64,000 bases of DNA from assembly GCF_001244545.1 (NCBI RefSeq), contig NZ_LN852696.1, positions 248,001-312,000 on the forward strand. Direction: 5' to 3'. A program made the position numbers and the translations under genes. Shown here piece after piece: positions 1-8,331 of the stretch. The first letter of the stretch is position 1. Every line of letters starts with the position of its first letter. The notes beneath the pieces were generated by a model. That model made no database searches. It saw only the letters and a program-made list of their open reading frames with translations, and was not told the DNA's origin. The stretch is from Candidatus Stoquefichus sp. SB1 (GTDB taxonomy: Bacteria; Bacillota_I; Bacilli_A; Erysipelotrichales; Coprobacillaceae).

Positions 1-432
1 AGTATTGGTATTTCATTAGCTCAGCAAGGATCAATCTTAGGTCCGATCTTAGCGATGTTGATTTCATTTGGAGTTAGTTTCCCAATTACATGGTTTGGTG
101 GGAAGTTAGGTTATACAAAAGGACAAGAATTAATTCGTCAAATTTCTGAAAGTAACTTAATGGATAAATTAATGTATGGATGTTCCATTGCTGGATTAAT
201 GGTTGTTGGTGGAATGTCTGCAACATTAGTTAATGTTACAACACCACTTAAATATGGTGAAACATTGATTGTTCAGGAGATTTTAGATGGTATTATGCCA
301 ATGATGTTACCATTAGCATTAACTGGTTTTATGTATTTCTTAGTGAAAAAGGGTGTTCACCCAATCGCAATTGTTGTTTGTTGCTTTATTGCTGGAATTA
401 TCTTAAATTACTTTGGTATTTTAGCAGCTTAG
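1..432 (+). CDS. PTS mannose/fructose/sorbose family IID component, C-terminal part
   Basis: Open from the first base of the window, so the N-terminus lies outside; 143 residues remain. The glycine-rich hydrophobic segments, the FPITWFGGKLGYTKGQ region, the conserved NVTTPL stretch and two C-terminal membrane helices match the end of the membrane-bound IID subunit of mannose-type phosphotransferase systems, which with IIC carries a sugar across the membrane while it is phosphorylated. It is followed after 71 bases by a SIS-domain sugar-phosphate enzyme, so both probably belong to one operon for a sugar or glycated amino acid. The exact substrate cannot be read from this fragment. Confidence 0.85.
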   Translation, partial: SIGISLAQQGSILGPILAMLISFGVSFPITWFGGKLGYTKGQELIRQISESNLMDKLMYGCSIAGLMVVGGMSATLVNVTTPLKYGETLIVQEILDGIMPMMLPLALTGFMYFLVKKGVHPIAIVVCCFIAGIILNYFGILAA

Positions 433-503
433 AATTTACTTAGTCATAAGTTAATTCATAGATTATTGAACGTTAGAAAAGGATAAAGAGGAGGAAAAGG
501 AAA

Positions 504-1469
504 ATGTTCGATGTTAAAAAAATGATTGAAGAGATTACTTCAAAAAAAGAAATCAAAAATATTAGTTTTACTGGAGTAGGAGGTTCATTAGCTTGTTTCT
601 ATGCACCATATTATTATGTGACAAGAGAAGCTAAAAATGTGACAACAAGCTATACATCATCAAATGAATTTGTTCATGATACACCATCATGTATAGGGGA
701 AAATTCAATTGTTGTGATTTCATCACGTGGTGGAAATACTGCTGAAACAGTTGAAGCTGGACGTGTTGCTAAAAAATTAGGAGCAACTGTTATTGGTATG
801 ACACATGAAGAAGGAGACAATGGAATTCATGAAGTTTCTGATTATGTCATCTTATTTAAAGATTTATCTGAGGATGTTTATGAGGTCAGCAAAACTGGAT
901 ATATCTTACGTATTGCAGTTGAAACATTACATCAAGTTGAAGGAACTGGAAAATATGAATTGATGATTGATGCAATGAAAAAAATGAATACTCTTGTTCC
1001 TGCAGCTGAAAAAGCAATTATTCCAGAAGCTATTCAATTTTCAATCAATTATAAAAATGATAATATCATTTATACAATGGGATCAGGAACAGCATGGTCT
1101 GCTGCTCAACAACAACAAATTTGTATTTTAATGGAAATGCAATGGATCAACTCTGCAGTTATTCATACTGGTGAATTCTTCCATGGACCATTTGAAATTA
1201 CAGATCCAGATACAGCATTCTTATTACTTAAATCAACTGGTAAGACAAAACCATTAGATGAAAGAGCAATCTCATTCTTAAGTCAATATAATCATCATTT
1301 CACAGTTATTGATGGTGAAAAATATGGTATGAATGATTTAGGTGAAGTCAGTGAATACTTCGATTATGATTTCCATACAGCAATGTTAGGTGTATTCAAT
1401 AACTTACTTGCAGATATGAGAAATCATCCATTAAGTAAAAGAAAATATATGTGGAAATATAAATATTAA
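504..1469 (+). CDS. SIS-domain sugar isomerase / fructosamine-6-phosphate deglycase-like protein
   Basis: 321 residues with two SIS folds. The first (about residues 20-150) carries GVGGSLA and the phosphosugar-binding SSRGGNTAET loop (73-82); the second starts near 185 and contains TGEFFHGPFEI, typical of the FrlB/GfrF deglycases that split fructoselysine- or glucoselysine-6-phosphate into sugar phosphate and amino acid. Start chosen from GAGGAGGAAAAGGAAA just upstream. The position directly behind a mannose-family IID gene resembles the gfr operons of enterobacteria, which pair a mannose-type PTS with two such deglycases; only one is visible here. A glucosamine-type isomerase role is also possible. 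Confidence 0.7.
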   Translation: MFDVKKMIEEITSKKEIKNISFTGVGGSLACFYAPYYYVTREAKNVTTSYTSSNEFVHDTPSCIGENSIVVISSRGGNTAETVEAGRVAKKLGATVIGMTHEEGDNGIHEVSDYVILFKDLSEDVYEVSKTGYILRIAVETLHQVEGTGKYELMIDAMKKMNTLVPAAEKAIIPEAIQFSINYKNDNIIYTMGSGTAWSAAQQQQICILMEMQWINSAVIHTGEFFHGPFEITDPDTAFLLLKSTGKTKPLDERAISFLSQYNHHFTVIDGEKYGMNDLGEVSEYFDYDFHTAMLGVFNNLLADMRNHPLSKRKYMWKYKY

Positions 1470-1477
1470 GAGTGATG

Positions 1478-1510
1478 TCTGGCAATGCAAATTGCCAGAT
1501 TCATTCTTTT
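1478..1510 (+). terminator. Intrinsic terminator after the PTS/SIS operon
   Basis: Perfect 9-bp stem TCTGGCAAT / ATTGCCAGA (1478-1486 and 1491-1499) with a GCAA loop, then TTCATTCTTTTT. It ends the PTS/deglycase operon before the NimA-like gene. Confidence 0.75.
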
Positions 1511-1524
1511 TAAGGAGGTAAAAA

Positions 1525-2004
1525 ATGTTTCGTAAGATGCGTCGATATAAACAAGAACTTTCACTTCAAGAAAGTCAAGCCGTTTTAATGAGAGGAACTT
1601 CAGGTGTATTAGCAGTGTTGGGTGATGATGATTATCCATATGCTGTTCCTTTAAGTTATTTGTATGATGGTTCAAGAATTATTTTTCATATGGCTAAAAC
1701 AGGTCATAAGATGGATGCTATTGAAAAGCATTCAAAGGTTTCTTTTTGTGTCATTGATCAAGATCAAATTGTTGAAGAAAAGTATACAACATATTTTAGA
1801 AGTGTGATTGTTTTTGGTAAGGCTCATATTTTATCTGAAGAGATAGAGAAACGTGAAGCTTTTGAAAACTTTGCAGCTAAGTATTCACCTCGTGATGAAA
1901 AAGGCAGAAAAGCAGAAATTCAAAAACTATTTCAGCAGACAATGATTGTTGTTATTGAGATTGAACATATGAGTGGTAAAGAAGCCATTGAGTTAAAAAA
2001 GTAA
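1525..2004 (+). CDS. Pyridoxamine 5'-phosphate oxidase family (NimA-like) flavoprotein
   Basis: 159 residues, the usual size for small split-barrel flavin-binding proteins related to NimA (5-nitroimidazole reductase). The N-terminal MRRYKQELS, the GTSGVLAVLGDDDYPYAVPLSY strand pair and the IIFHMAKTGHKMDAI segment fit this family. Members bind FMN or F420-like cofactors; some reduce nitroimidazoles, but most have no known substrate, so resistance should not be assumed. Start fixed by AAGGAGGTAAAAA. The gene lies 13 bases ahead of an EamA transporter on the same strand and may be co-transcribed with it. Confidence 0.8.
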   Translation: MFRKMRRYKQELSLQESQAVLMRGTSGVLAVLGDDDYPYAVPLSYLYDGSRIIFHMAKTGHKMDAIEKHSKVSFCVIDQDQIVEEKYTTYFRSVIVFGKAHILSEEIEKREAFENFAAKYSPRDEKGRKAEIQKLFQQTMIVVIEIEHMSGKEAIELKK

Positions 2005-2020
2005 TGAGAGGAGGGTTATG

Positions 2021-2911
2021 ATGAGTGAAAGAAGAGCCCATCTTTATTGTGGGATAGTTGCTGTGATATGGGGACTTGGATTTATTGCGGTGGAAAGAGC
2101 ACTTGTTTCATTTTCTTGTTTTGAGATTTTGTTTATTCGTTTTATGGGATCAGCTATTTTGGCATGGCTACTCATTATTAAAAAACTGAATCATATTGAT
2201 AAACGAACAATTCAAAAAGGTGTCTTTAATGGGGTTTTATTATTTGTTGCCTATGCACTTCAAACCTATGCACAAACACTCACAAGTGTAAGTAACAATG
2301 CATTTTTATCAGCATCTGGTGTTGTTATGGTCCCTTATTTTTGTTATTTTGTATTTAAACAAAAACCAACCAAACGTCAAATGATGAGTTCATGTTTATG
2401 TTTATTGGGTGTGGCAATTCTAACCTCGTCACAAATGACTTTCCAATGGGGTGATTTATTAGCTTTAGGGTGTGCTGTTTTCTTTGCAGCTCATCTTGTT
2501 TCTTTGCAGTATACATGTGTTTTAGAAGATAGTCGTGTGATTAATGCAATTCAGTTAGGAACATGTGCCTTGCTATCTTTGCCTTGCCTCTGTTTATTTT
2601 CCAAAGGACCAAGTCATATAACAACTCAATCTATTCTTGCTTGTGTTTATATTGTTGTATTTGCGACATTTCTTTGTTTCTTTTTACAAACAAAAGCACA
2701 ACAAGTTGCAAGTGCTAGCAGTTGTTCAGTGATTTTATCAACAGAGAGTTTATTTGCTGTTATTTTTTCAGCGATTATACTCCATGAATATATTAAAATG
2801 AATATTATTGTTGGTGGTTTATTTATTCTTATTTCAGTAATCCTTGTTCAAACATCCTCCCTTAAAATTGTTTCACATAGATTACTAAAAAGAGTGAAAG
2901 CTTATCGGTAA
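2021..2911 (+). CDS. EamA/DMT-family transporter
   Basis: About 296 residues with ten predicted membrane helices in two EamA repeats: the first starts at GIVAVIWGLGFIAVERAL, the second after the central loop. This is the drug/metabolite transporter superfamily; such proteins usually export amino acids, metabolites or small drugs. Two ATG codons lie next to each other at 2018 and 2021; the second is better spaced from GAGGAGGG. The substrate is unknown. The closeness to the NimA-like gene suggests joint transcription but does not identify the cargo. Confidence 0.85.
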   Translation: MSERRAHLYCGIVAVIWGLGFIAVERALVSFSCFEILFIRFMGSAILAWLLIIKKLNHIDKRTIQKGVFNGVLLFVAYALQTYAQTLTSVSNNAFLSASGVVMVPYFCYFVFKQKPTKRQMMSSCLCLLGVAILTSSQMTFQWGDLLALGCAVFFAAHLVSLQYTCVLEDSRVINAIQLGTCALLSLPCLCLFSKGPSHITTQSILACVYIVVFATFLCFFLQTKAQQVASASSCSVILSTESLFAVIFSAIILHEYIKMNIIVGGLFILISVILVQTSSLKIVSHRLLKRVKAYR

Positions 2912-3056
2912 TTTCATTATCTTTGTTATAAAAATAATATAATTAATTATGAAAAGAGTGTATTGATATTGAAATCAAAAGCTCTTTTTCTAATTCCGAA
3001 AAAATGAATATGATTTGAAATATTGTTTTAAAATAGAGAAATATGGAGGGATAAGT

Positions 3057-3872
3057 ATGGATTATCAATTAATTGCATTAGATATGGATGGAACACTTTT
3101 AAATCATCAGCATGAAATAACGAAAAGATGTTTAGAAATGATTGAAAAAGCTCAAAAGATAGGGAAACAAGTTGTTATATCAACAGGAAGATCACTAAGT
3201 GAGATGCAACTTTATTTAGATGACTTAAAAATGATAAGATATATGATTTTAGAGAGTGGTGCATGTATTTATGATTTATGGCAGCAAAAAATGATATATC
3301 AAAAAACGTTTGATAGTCGTGAAATAGAAAAAATTTATCAAACACTTATTGAACAAGATATCATGTTACATATTTTTATGGATGGATATTCGTATTCTCT
3401 ACAAGAATGTATGCATCAAATGGCTAAATATCAGATGGGGAAATACCAGGAAATGTTTTTACAATGTGTAAAACCAATAAAAGATGTTCAGGAATTTTTT
3501 AATAAATATCAAGATCATATTGAAAAAGTGAATTTTTATCATTGTTCTCCTCAATCAAGAGAAGTCTCTTTACAAGCATTAGAAGGCATTGATGTTGTTA
3601 AAGCATGTGTTGAAATATCTTCATTAGAATTAACCCCAAAAGGTGTAGATAAAGGAGTAGGAATCAAGCATTTGTGTCAGTATTTAGATATCCCGCTTGT
3701 TCAAACAATTGCGGTAGGAGATTCACATAATGATTTAGAAATGCTAAAAACGGTAGGACTTAGTATAGCAATGGGAAATGCGAATGAAGCTGTCAAAGCG
3801 ATTGCAGATAAAGTTGTGAGCGATTGTGAGCATGATGGTGTTGTGGAAGCTATTGAACAAAACTTGCTGTAG
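3057..3872 (+). CDS. Cof-type HAD phosphatase
   Basis: 271 residues. HAD motif I DMDGTL is at residues 9-14, motif II STGR follows the first helix, and motif IV GDSHNDLEML lies near the C-terminus with a C2-type cap between, the layout of Cof/YidA sugar-phosphate and cofactor phosphatases. A longer reading frame starts at 3015, but GGAGGG at 3045-3050 points to ATG 3057. The substrate is not predictable, as this family is promiscuous. Monocistronic: a weak AT-rich gap precedes it and a hairpin follows. Confidence 0.88.
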   Translation: MDYQLIALDMDGTLLNHQHEITKRCLEMIEKAQKIGKQVVISTGRSLSEMQLYLDDLKMIRYMILESGACIYDLWQQKMIYQKTFDSREIEKIYQTLIEQDIMLHIFMDGYSYSLQECMHQMAKYQMGKYQEMFLQCVKPIKDVQEFFNKYQDHIEKVNFYHCSPQSREVSLQALEGIDVVKACVEISSLELTPKGVDKGVGIKHLCQYLDIPLVQTIAVGDSHNDLEMLKTVGLSIAMGNANEAVKAIADKVVSDCEHDGVVEAIEQNLL

Positions 3873-3887
3873 AATAAATAAAAGAGA

Positions 3888-3903
3888 CAGATGTTTTCAT
3901 CTG
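3888..3903. terminator. Hairpin between convergent HAD genes
   Basis: CAGATG-TTTT-CATCTG stem-loop between two convergent genes. Read on the minus strand it is followed by TCTCTTTTATTT, on the plus strand by CCTTCTTCG, so it probably serves mainly the minus-strand genes. Confidence 0.5.
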
Positions 3904-3918
3904 CCTTCTTCGTATATG

Positions 3919-4515
3919 TTATAAAATTTGTAGTGCAATAAGTTTTTCTTCTAAATCATCTAAGTAAGGTAACTCAATACCTGTGATGCCTAAATCTATA
4001 CTTGCCTTAACATTAGCAGGAGAATCATCAATAAATACAGATTCTTGAGGAAGTAAAGCATATTTATCTAATAATAATTGATAAAGTTGATAATCGGGTT
4101 TGATAAGATGAACATGGGCTGAAATCATTTGTCCATCAAAGATCTTAAAAAACTCATATTTATGAAAGACTGTCTTAATAGCTTCAGTATGAAAATTAGA
4201 TAGTAAGTATAAAGCATAGCCTTTATCTTTTAATTGATAAGCTAATTTAACATTCTTCTCAATAGGTGTCATCATATCAGTCCAATGATTTAAAACAAAT
4301 ACAATTTCATCATGATATTGAGGATATCTATTTGTTAAAATACCAATAACATCTTCAATCATCATTGTCCCTTTATCAAGTTCTATCCATTCTGGACTTG
4401 CAAAAATAATAGTCATTAATTGTTGCACTGTATCTGGATTATAAAATTGACTTAAATAATCATACGGTTGAAATCTTAATAAGACATTTCCAATATCAAA
4501 AATAATGTTCTTCAT
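3919..4515 (-). CDS. HAD-IA family hydrolase (YihX-like), tandem copy 2
   Basis: 198 residues. Motif I is FDIGNVLL (DxGN form, as in YihX-type phosphatases), motif II LLSNFH, and motif IV FIDDSPANV, with a short helical cap. An in-frame ATG lies four codons upstream, but its own GGAGA would be the ribosome-binding site for the ATG at 4515, so the internal start is preferred. It lies directly downstream of a paralogue of the same length, with clearly more than a third of residues alike, so the pair is a tandem duplication. The probable substrate is a sugar phosphate. Confidence 0.85.
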   Translation of the reverse strand: MKNIIFDIGNVLLRFQPYDYLSQFYNPDTVQQLMTIIFASPEWIELDKGTMMIEDVIGILTNRYPQYHDEIVFVLNHWTDMMTPIEKNVKLAYQLKDKGYALYLLSNFHTEAIKTVFHKYEFFKIFDGQMISAHVHLIKPDYQLYQLLLDKYALLPQESVFIDDSPANVKASIDLGITGIELPYLDDLEEKLIALQIL

Positions 4516-4529
4516 TGTATTCTCCATTT

Positions 4530-5126
4530 CTATAAAATATTCATTTTCATTAACTCTGTTTTTAAATCTTTTTGATAAGGTAAATAAATACCATGAATAC
4601 CTAATCTTTCAGCAGTACTTACATTTGATAATAAATCATCAATAAAAACTGATTCCTGAGGAATTAATGAATATCTATCAAGTAAAACTTGATAGATTTT
4701 TTCTTCTGGCTTTACTAGTTTTTCTTGTGATGATATAACAGCACCATCAAAAAGATTGAAAAAAGAATATCTTTGATAAAGAATATCAATTGCTTCAGTT
4801 GAAAAATTAGACAATATATATAATTGATAATGTTTATCTTTTAACTCATAAAGAATATCAACTGTCTGCTGAATTGGAACCATCATATTGGTCCAATTTT
4901 TTAAAAAGAAGATAATTTCATCATGATAATGAGGATGTCTTGTTGTGAGAGATTGCATGACTTCTGGTAACATCATCGTTCCCATGTCCAGTTCAATCCA
5001 TTCATCACTAGAAAAAACAATTGTCATTAAATCACCCATAACTGTTTTATCAAAATATTGTAGAAGATATTCTTCTGGTTGAAAATCTAAGAGCACATTT
5101 CCAATATCAAAGATAATATTTTTCAT
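4530..5126 (-). CDS. HAD-IA family hydrolase (YihX-like), tandem copy 1
   Basis: 198 residues, first gene of the minus-strand pair. It has FDIGNVLL (motif I), ILSNFS (motif II) and FIDDLLSNV (motif IV). As in the copy downstream, an ATGGAG sits just before the chosen ATG and its GGAG acts as the ribosome-binding site, so the conserved MKNIIFD start at 5126 is taken. The two copies differ in the cap and in the residues after the FIDD pair (SPANV against LLSNV), which may reflect different substrates. Confidence 0.85.
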   Translation of the reverse strand: MKNIIFDIGNVLLDFQPEEYLLQYFDKTVMGDLMTIVFSSDEWIELDMGTMMLPEVMQSLTTRHPHYHDEIIFFLKNWTNMMVPIQQTVDILYELKDKHYQLYILSNFSTEAIDILYQRYSFFNLFDGAVISSQEKLVKPEEKIYQVLLDRYSLIPQESVFIDDLLSNVSTAERLGIHGIYLPYQKDLKTELMKMNIL

Positions 5127-5205
5127 ATAATTAGACTCCATTCATATAGAATTCACATTATTTAACCATCATTGTATTATATATTCTAACATGGAGGAAT
5201 AAATC

Positions 5206-5844
5206 ATGAAAGTCTTTTTACAGAAATATGAAAATATAAAATATTTAATTGTTTTTTTAATTGTCTATATGACTGGATTTTTATTTTTAGAAAATCGGTT
5301 TTCTACGAAGACAGTGATGACAACTTCTTTTATAGATCAATATATTCCTTTTAATGAATATTTTGTTATTCCTTATTTATTGTGGTTTGTATTTATAGCT
5401 TTAGGTTTTGCATATTTTATATTTATTGATCAGGAAGGATTTAAAAGAACGGCTTTTTATCTTTTTACTGGTATGATAATTTGTTTAGTTATTTATGCTA
5501 TTTTTCCAAATGGACAAGATTTAAGAGTGGCACTTAATAATGAAAATATATTCCAAATGTTAGTTAGTTTTATATATTCAATAGATTCTCCAACCAACGT
5601 TTGTCCAAGTATTCATGTTTATAATAGTATCATGATGTCTATTTCTTTGCTTAAAAGTGAAACTATCAAAACACATAAAATATTATCTGGTAGTATTATA
5701 GGATTGACATTTTTAATTTGTTTATCAACAGTGATGATTAAACAACATGCATTTATTGATGTGATTGCAGCAATTGTCTTGGTACTTGTCATTTACATCA
5801 TTGGAAAGTATATGTATAAATATAAGAAAAGTATAAACATCTGA
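5206..5844 (+). CDS. PAP2-superfamily membrane phosphatase-like protein
   Basis: 212 residues with about six membrane helices. The PAP2 signature is partly visible as CPSIHVYNSI (PSxH block) and KQHAFIDVIAAI (HxxxD block) in the C-terminal half; the N-terminal K-x6-RP block is not obvious, as in several PAP2_3-type members. The family removes phosphate from lipids or lipid carriers, or transfers headgroups, at the outer face of the membrane. Start set by ATGGAGGAATAAATC. Its stop codon is directly fused to a decayed gene remnant (next entry). Confidence 0.7.
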   Translation: MKVFLQKYENIKYLIVFLIVYMTGFLFLENRFSTKTVMTTSFIDQYIPFNEYFVIPYLLWFVFIALGFAYFIFIDQEGFKRTAFYLFTGMIICLVIYAIFPNGQDLRVALNNENIFQMLVSFIYSIDSPTNVCPSIHVYNSIMMSISLLKSETIKTHKILSGSIIGLTFLICLSTVMIKQHAFIDVIAAIVLVLVIYIIGKYMYKYKKSINI

Positions 5845-5968
5845 TTATGATGAAGTTTATGAGTTAGTAAAAACAAGTATTAAAACTTGTGACATTAAGA
5901 CAAATGAAAATGAATTGTTTCTTCTTTTTTTAAGAAGAATAGTGATAATAATACTACGGATATATAAA
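5837..5968 (+). pseudogene. Relic of a GNAT-family N-acetyltransferase N-terminus
   Basis: In the frame after the PAP2 stop, about 42 codons without a start read TSDYDEVYELVKTSIKTCD and continue to an LFLRR-like segment before a TAA. The first 30 residues look like the N-terminal helix of GNAT acetyltransferases of Clostridia-type bacteria (xxDYxEVYxLIKTAFxTA). Nothing recognisable of the acetyl-CoA fold follows. It is best read as the remains of a deleted gene. Family assignment is by memory of the motif only. Confidence 0.4.
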
Positions 5969-5995
5969 TAAGATTTCATATAGATAAGAAGATTA

Positions 5996-6038
5996 TTTTT
6001 ATACAAATTAAAACTATAACTTTTGATTTGTATAAAAA
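5996..6038. repeat. Inverted repeat with TATACAAAT arms, copy 1
   Basis: Perfect 13-bp arms TTTTTATACAAAT (5996-6008) and ATTTGTATAAAAA (6026-6038), 17-base centre. The same arms occur about 210 bases further on, just before the DUF4143 ATPase. Confidence 0.8.
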
Positions 6039-6209
6039 TGTGGCGATGTATCAAAAAATATGACTTAATTGAAATATATTTGTTATATCTATCAATCGGA
6101 TAGTTTTATTTTTTTATTCGTTAAAAAGTATTTTATTAATAAAGTGATTATAGTGGGTATATTATATATAGTAAGTCACTAGACAATATTTAAAAATGAG
6201 TGTATAATT

Positions 6210-6246
6210 TTATACAAATCAAAGGTTTAAACTTAGATTTGTATAA
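6210..6246. repeat. Inverted repeat with TATACAAATC arms, copy 2, abutting a ribosome-binding site
   Basis: Perfect 11-bp arms TTATACAAATC (6210-6220) and GATTTGTATAA (6236-6246) with a 15-base centre. The right arm touches the GGAGG at 6247-6251 of the following gene, so it could be an operator or an RNA hairpin that affects translation. Confidence 0.8.
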
Positions 6247-6258
6247 GGAGGCAATGAT

Positions 6259-7485
6259 ATGATTCAAAGAACTATCAAAAAGTATGTTATTGATTCTCTT
6301 GATTTATATCCAGTTATTGTTTTGACTGGGGCGAGGCAAGTTGGGAAATCTACATTGGCTATATCTTTACAAGAAGAATTTGATTTTCATTATGTTTCTC
6401 TTGATGATATAGATAATCGTAGAATGGCTATTGATGATCCAAAACTATTTATTCAATATCATGGTTATCCACTGATCATTGATGAAATTCAATATGCTCC
6501 AATTCTTTTGGAAGTTATTGAATCTATTTGTAATAAAGCGAGAATTGAACAAAAGAAATCAACTGGTTTATTTATATTAACTGGTTCACAGGATTTTCAA
6601 ATGATGCGAGGTGTTAGTCAATCATTGGCTGGTAGAGCAACAATTATTAATATGAGTCCATTATCTGTTAATGAAATAAGAGGTGTTGAAGAAAAACCAT
6701 TTAAAGTTAATATGGAAACAATGAAGAAAAAGTTTATTTATCGTAGTATTGATGAATTATTCAAAGAAATTCATAGAGGATACTTTCCAGAACTTTATAA
6801 TCGAAGAAATCATTCTTCTGAGAAATATTATTCTGATTATATGCATACCTATATTGACAGAGATGTGTCTGAAATAATAAATTTAAAAGAAAAGTTAAAA
6901 TTTCATAATTTTATGCAGATACTTGCTAGTTTAACAGGACAACAGTTAAATTATGCTTCTTTATCTAAAGAGGTAGAAGTGAGTGCAGTGACGATTAAAG
7001 AATGGCTTTCTGTTTTACAAGCAAGTGGAATCATTTACTTGTTACAGCCTTATCATGAAATGTCTATGAAGAAAAGAATTGTAAAGGCACCTAAAGTTTA
7101 TTTTACTGATACAGGTTTAGCGTGTTATTTAGCTAAACTGAAAGATTATGAAAGCTTATTAGCAAGTCATTTTGCAGGAGCATTTATGGAAACTTTTGTA
7201 GTTAATGAGATTAGAAAGAGTTATCTTAATAATAATCAAGAGTTTGATGCTTATTATTATCGTGATAATAATCAAAATGAAATAGATTTGATTTTATTAG
7301 AAAATGCTCAATTAACACTCATTGAAATAAAAAAAGGTGTTAGTTTTAAACTCTCTGATGTAAAAGCATTTAAACAATTAAAAAACAGTCAGTATAAAAT
7401 CAAAGAATCATGTATTTTATGTAATACGGAAAAAAATTATCCTTTAAGTCAAAATATATTTGTCATGTCTGTGAATGTGATTTAA
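6259..7485 (+). CDS. AAA-family ATPase with DUF4143 C-terminal domain
   Basis: 408 residues. Walker A GARQVGKST is near residues 25-33, Walker B LIIDEIQYAP near 73-82, and sensor-like LTGSQ near 114; this is the AAA_14 domain. The C-terminal DUF4143 part holds FTDTGLACYLA and a PD-(D/E)XK-like EIDLILLE...LIEIKKG segment. Such proteins are widespread, often single genes in accessory regions; some are proposed toxin or mobile-element partners, but no function is settled. Start from AAGGAGGCAATGAT. It sits alone between inverted repeats and a terminator. Confidence 0.85.
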   Translation: MIQRTIKKYVIDSLDLYPVIVLTGARQVGKSTLAISLQEEFDFHYVSLDDIDNRRMAIDDPKLFIQYHGYPLIIDEIQYAPILLEVIESICNKARIEQKKSTGLFILTGSQDFQMMRGVSQSLAGRATIINMSPLSVNEIRGVEEKPFKVNMETMKKKFIYRSIDELFKEIHRGYFPELYNRRNHSSEKYYSDYMHTYIDRDVSEIINLKEKLKFHNFMQILASLTGQQLNYASLSKEVEVSAVTIKEWLSVLQASGIIYLLQPYHEMSMKKRIVKAPKVYFTDTGLACYLAKLKDYESLLASHFAGAFMETFVVNEIRKSYLNNNQEFDAYYYRDNNQNEIDLILLENAQLTLIEIKKGVSFKLSDVKAFKQLKNSQYKIKESCILCNTEKNYPLSQNIFVMSVNVI

Positions 7486-7516
7486 GAATGAAAAAGTGAT
7501 TTCATTCTTTTTTTGT
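7484..7516 (+). terminator. Intrinsic terminator after the DUF4143 ATPase
   Basis: AAGAATGAAA / TTTCATTCTT stem (7484-7493, 7500-7509) overlapping the stop codon, followed by a T run. Confidence 0.8.
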
Positions 7517-7563
7517 AGTCATTCTATTCATTATATATATATATGAAAATGTTAAAAATGAAC

Positions 7564-7582
7564 TTTTTTTGCGTATATATAA
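7564..7582 (+). repeat. TTTTTTTGCGTATATATA box upstream of Rpn remnant
   Basis: Seven T followed by GCGTATATATAA. The same 18 bases stand before the second Rpn gene (56656-56673). Between the box and the Rpn remnant start lie about 100 AT-rich bases, including the 18-bp palindrome CCTTATATCAATATAAGG at 7651-7668 that covers the ribosome-binding site. Confidence 0.6.
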
Positions 7583-7678
7583 GTAAGGAGAACTTTTAAA
7601 TAGATATTTACTTTAAGCAAATATTATAGTATATTATTATTATTAGGATCCCTTATATCAATATAAGGAGGTTGTGTA

Positions 7679-8226
7679 ATGAGTATTTTGATTTGTGAAA
7701 ATAGCACTGATTATCTTGATTATATTGCCAGACCGAGACAGAGGTATTGGGATATGGATTGCCAATCTATCATAGTCGTTATAGAATTGATGAAAATAAT
7801 GAGAGACTTGATGAAGGAACTGAGATTATCTATGTAAATGCAAACATTCAGGAGGATACAGCACTAGGGAGATTAATGCATGATATGTTCTGTACTGATC
7901 CAAAAGATATTCATTATGAGTTTCTAAGAAAGAGAGTAAGATATTACAAAGAAAATGAAGGAGGGAAAAGAGAGATGTGTGAGATATGGGAAGAGATTAG
8001 AAGAAAGGGATTGCTTGAAGGTGAAGCCATTGGAGAAGCAAGAGGAAAAGCTATTGGAAGGCAGGATGGATTAATCGAAGGTAAACTCATTGGCAAACAA
8101 CAAGGGATAATTGTATCAATAAAAAAATTGATGAGTAAAAATGCTTATACATTAGAAGAAGCATTAGATTTCTTAGATATCCCCAAAGAGGAACGTTCAC
8201 TATACATAGAGATATTTGCTTCATAA
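7679..8226 (+). pseudogene. Rpn-family (PD-(D/E)XK transposase-like) nuclease, N-terminally deleted and frameshifted
   Basis: An ATG at 7679 with AAGGAGG gives a 52-codon frame whose first part (MSILICENSTDYLDYIARPR) I do not recognise. In another frame, from about 7730, the sequence codes for the C-terminal half of an Rpn-family protein: GYGLPIYHSRYRID, IIYVNANIQEDTALGRLMHDMFC, a VRYYKE segment and a tail of EGxxxGxxxG repeats (GEAIGEARGKAIGRQDG). The usual N-terminal half with the nuclease core is missing, so this is a remnant. Rpn proteins promote recombination in E. coli; some are now linked to phage defence. Confidence 0.75.
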
Positions 8227-8234
8227 TGAGAAGG

Positions 8235-8258
8235 GACAAATTGATTTTGTCTTTTTTT
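8235..8258 (+). terminator. Intrinsic terminator after Rpn remnant
   Basis: GACAAA / TTTGTC stem (8235-8240, 8246-8251) followed by seven T. The -35 of the next promoter begins two bases after the T run. Confidence 0.65.
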
Positions 8259-8259
8259 A

Positions 8260-8317
8260 TTGACTTATATATCGCACCTTGATATAATCATAGTGTGATA
8301 TATCGAGATACGATATA
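8260..8317 (+). promoter_or_regulatory. Sigma-A promoter with PadR-type operator repeats
   Basis: TTGACT (8260-8265), 17-base spacer, TATAAT (8283-8288). TATATCG / CGATATA arms at 8299-8305 and 8311-8317 form an inverted repeat just after the -10, and TATATATCG...GATATA repeats the theme inside the spacer. These look like the operator for the PadR regulator encoded downstream, suggesting autoregulation. Confidence 0.7.
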
Positions 8318-8331
8318 AAGGAGATGAAAAT

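Larger units (their letters stand above)
5969..6258. other. AT-rich gene-free stretch with two related inverted repeats
   Basis: No coding potential supported. It holds two inverted repeats built on the same core (separate entries at 5996-6038 and 6210-6246), and otherwise AT-rich sequence including a run TATATATAG near 6165. No terminator follows the PAP2 gene. Confidence 0.6.

Noticed and set aside
5857-6054. 65-residue minus-strand frame in the gap after the PAP2 gene
   Set aside because: No ribosome-binding site, low-complexity I/L/K content, and it covers an inverted repeat and the GNAT relic.
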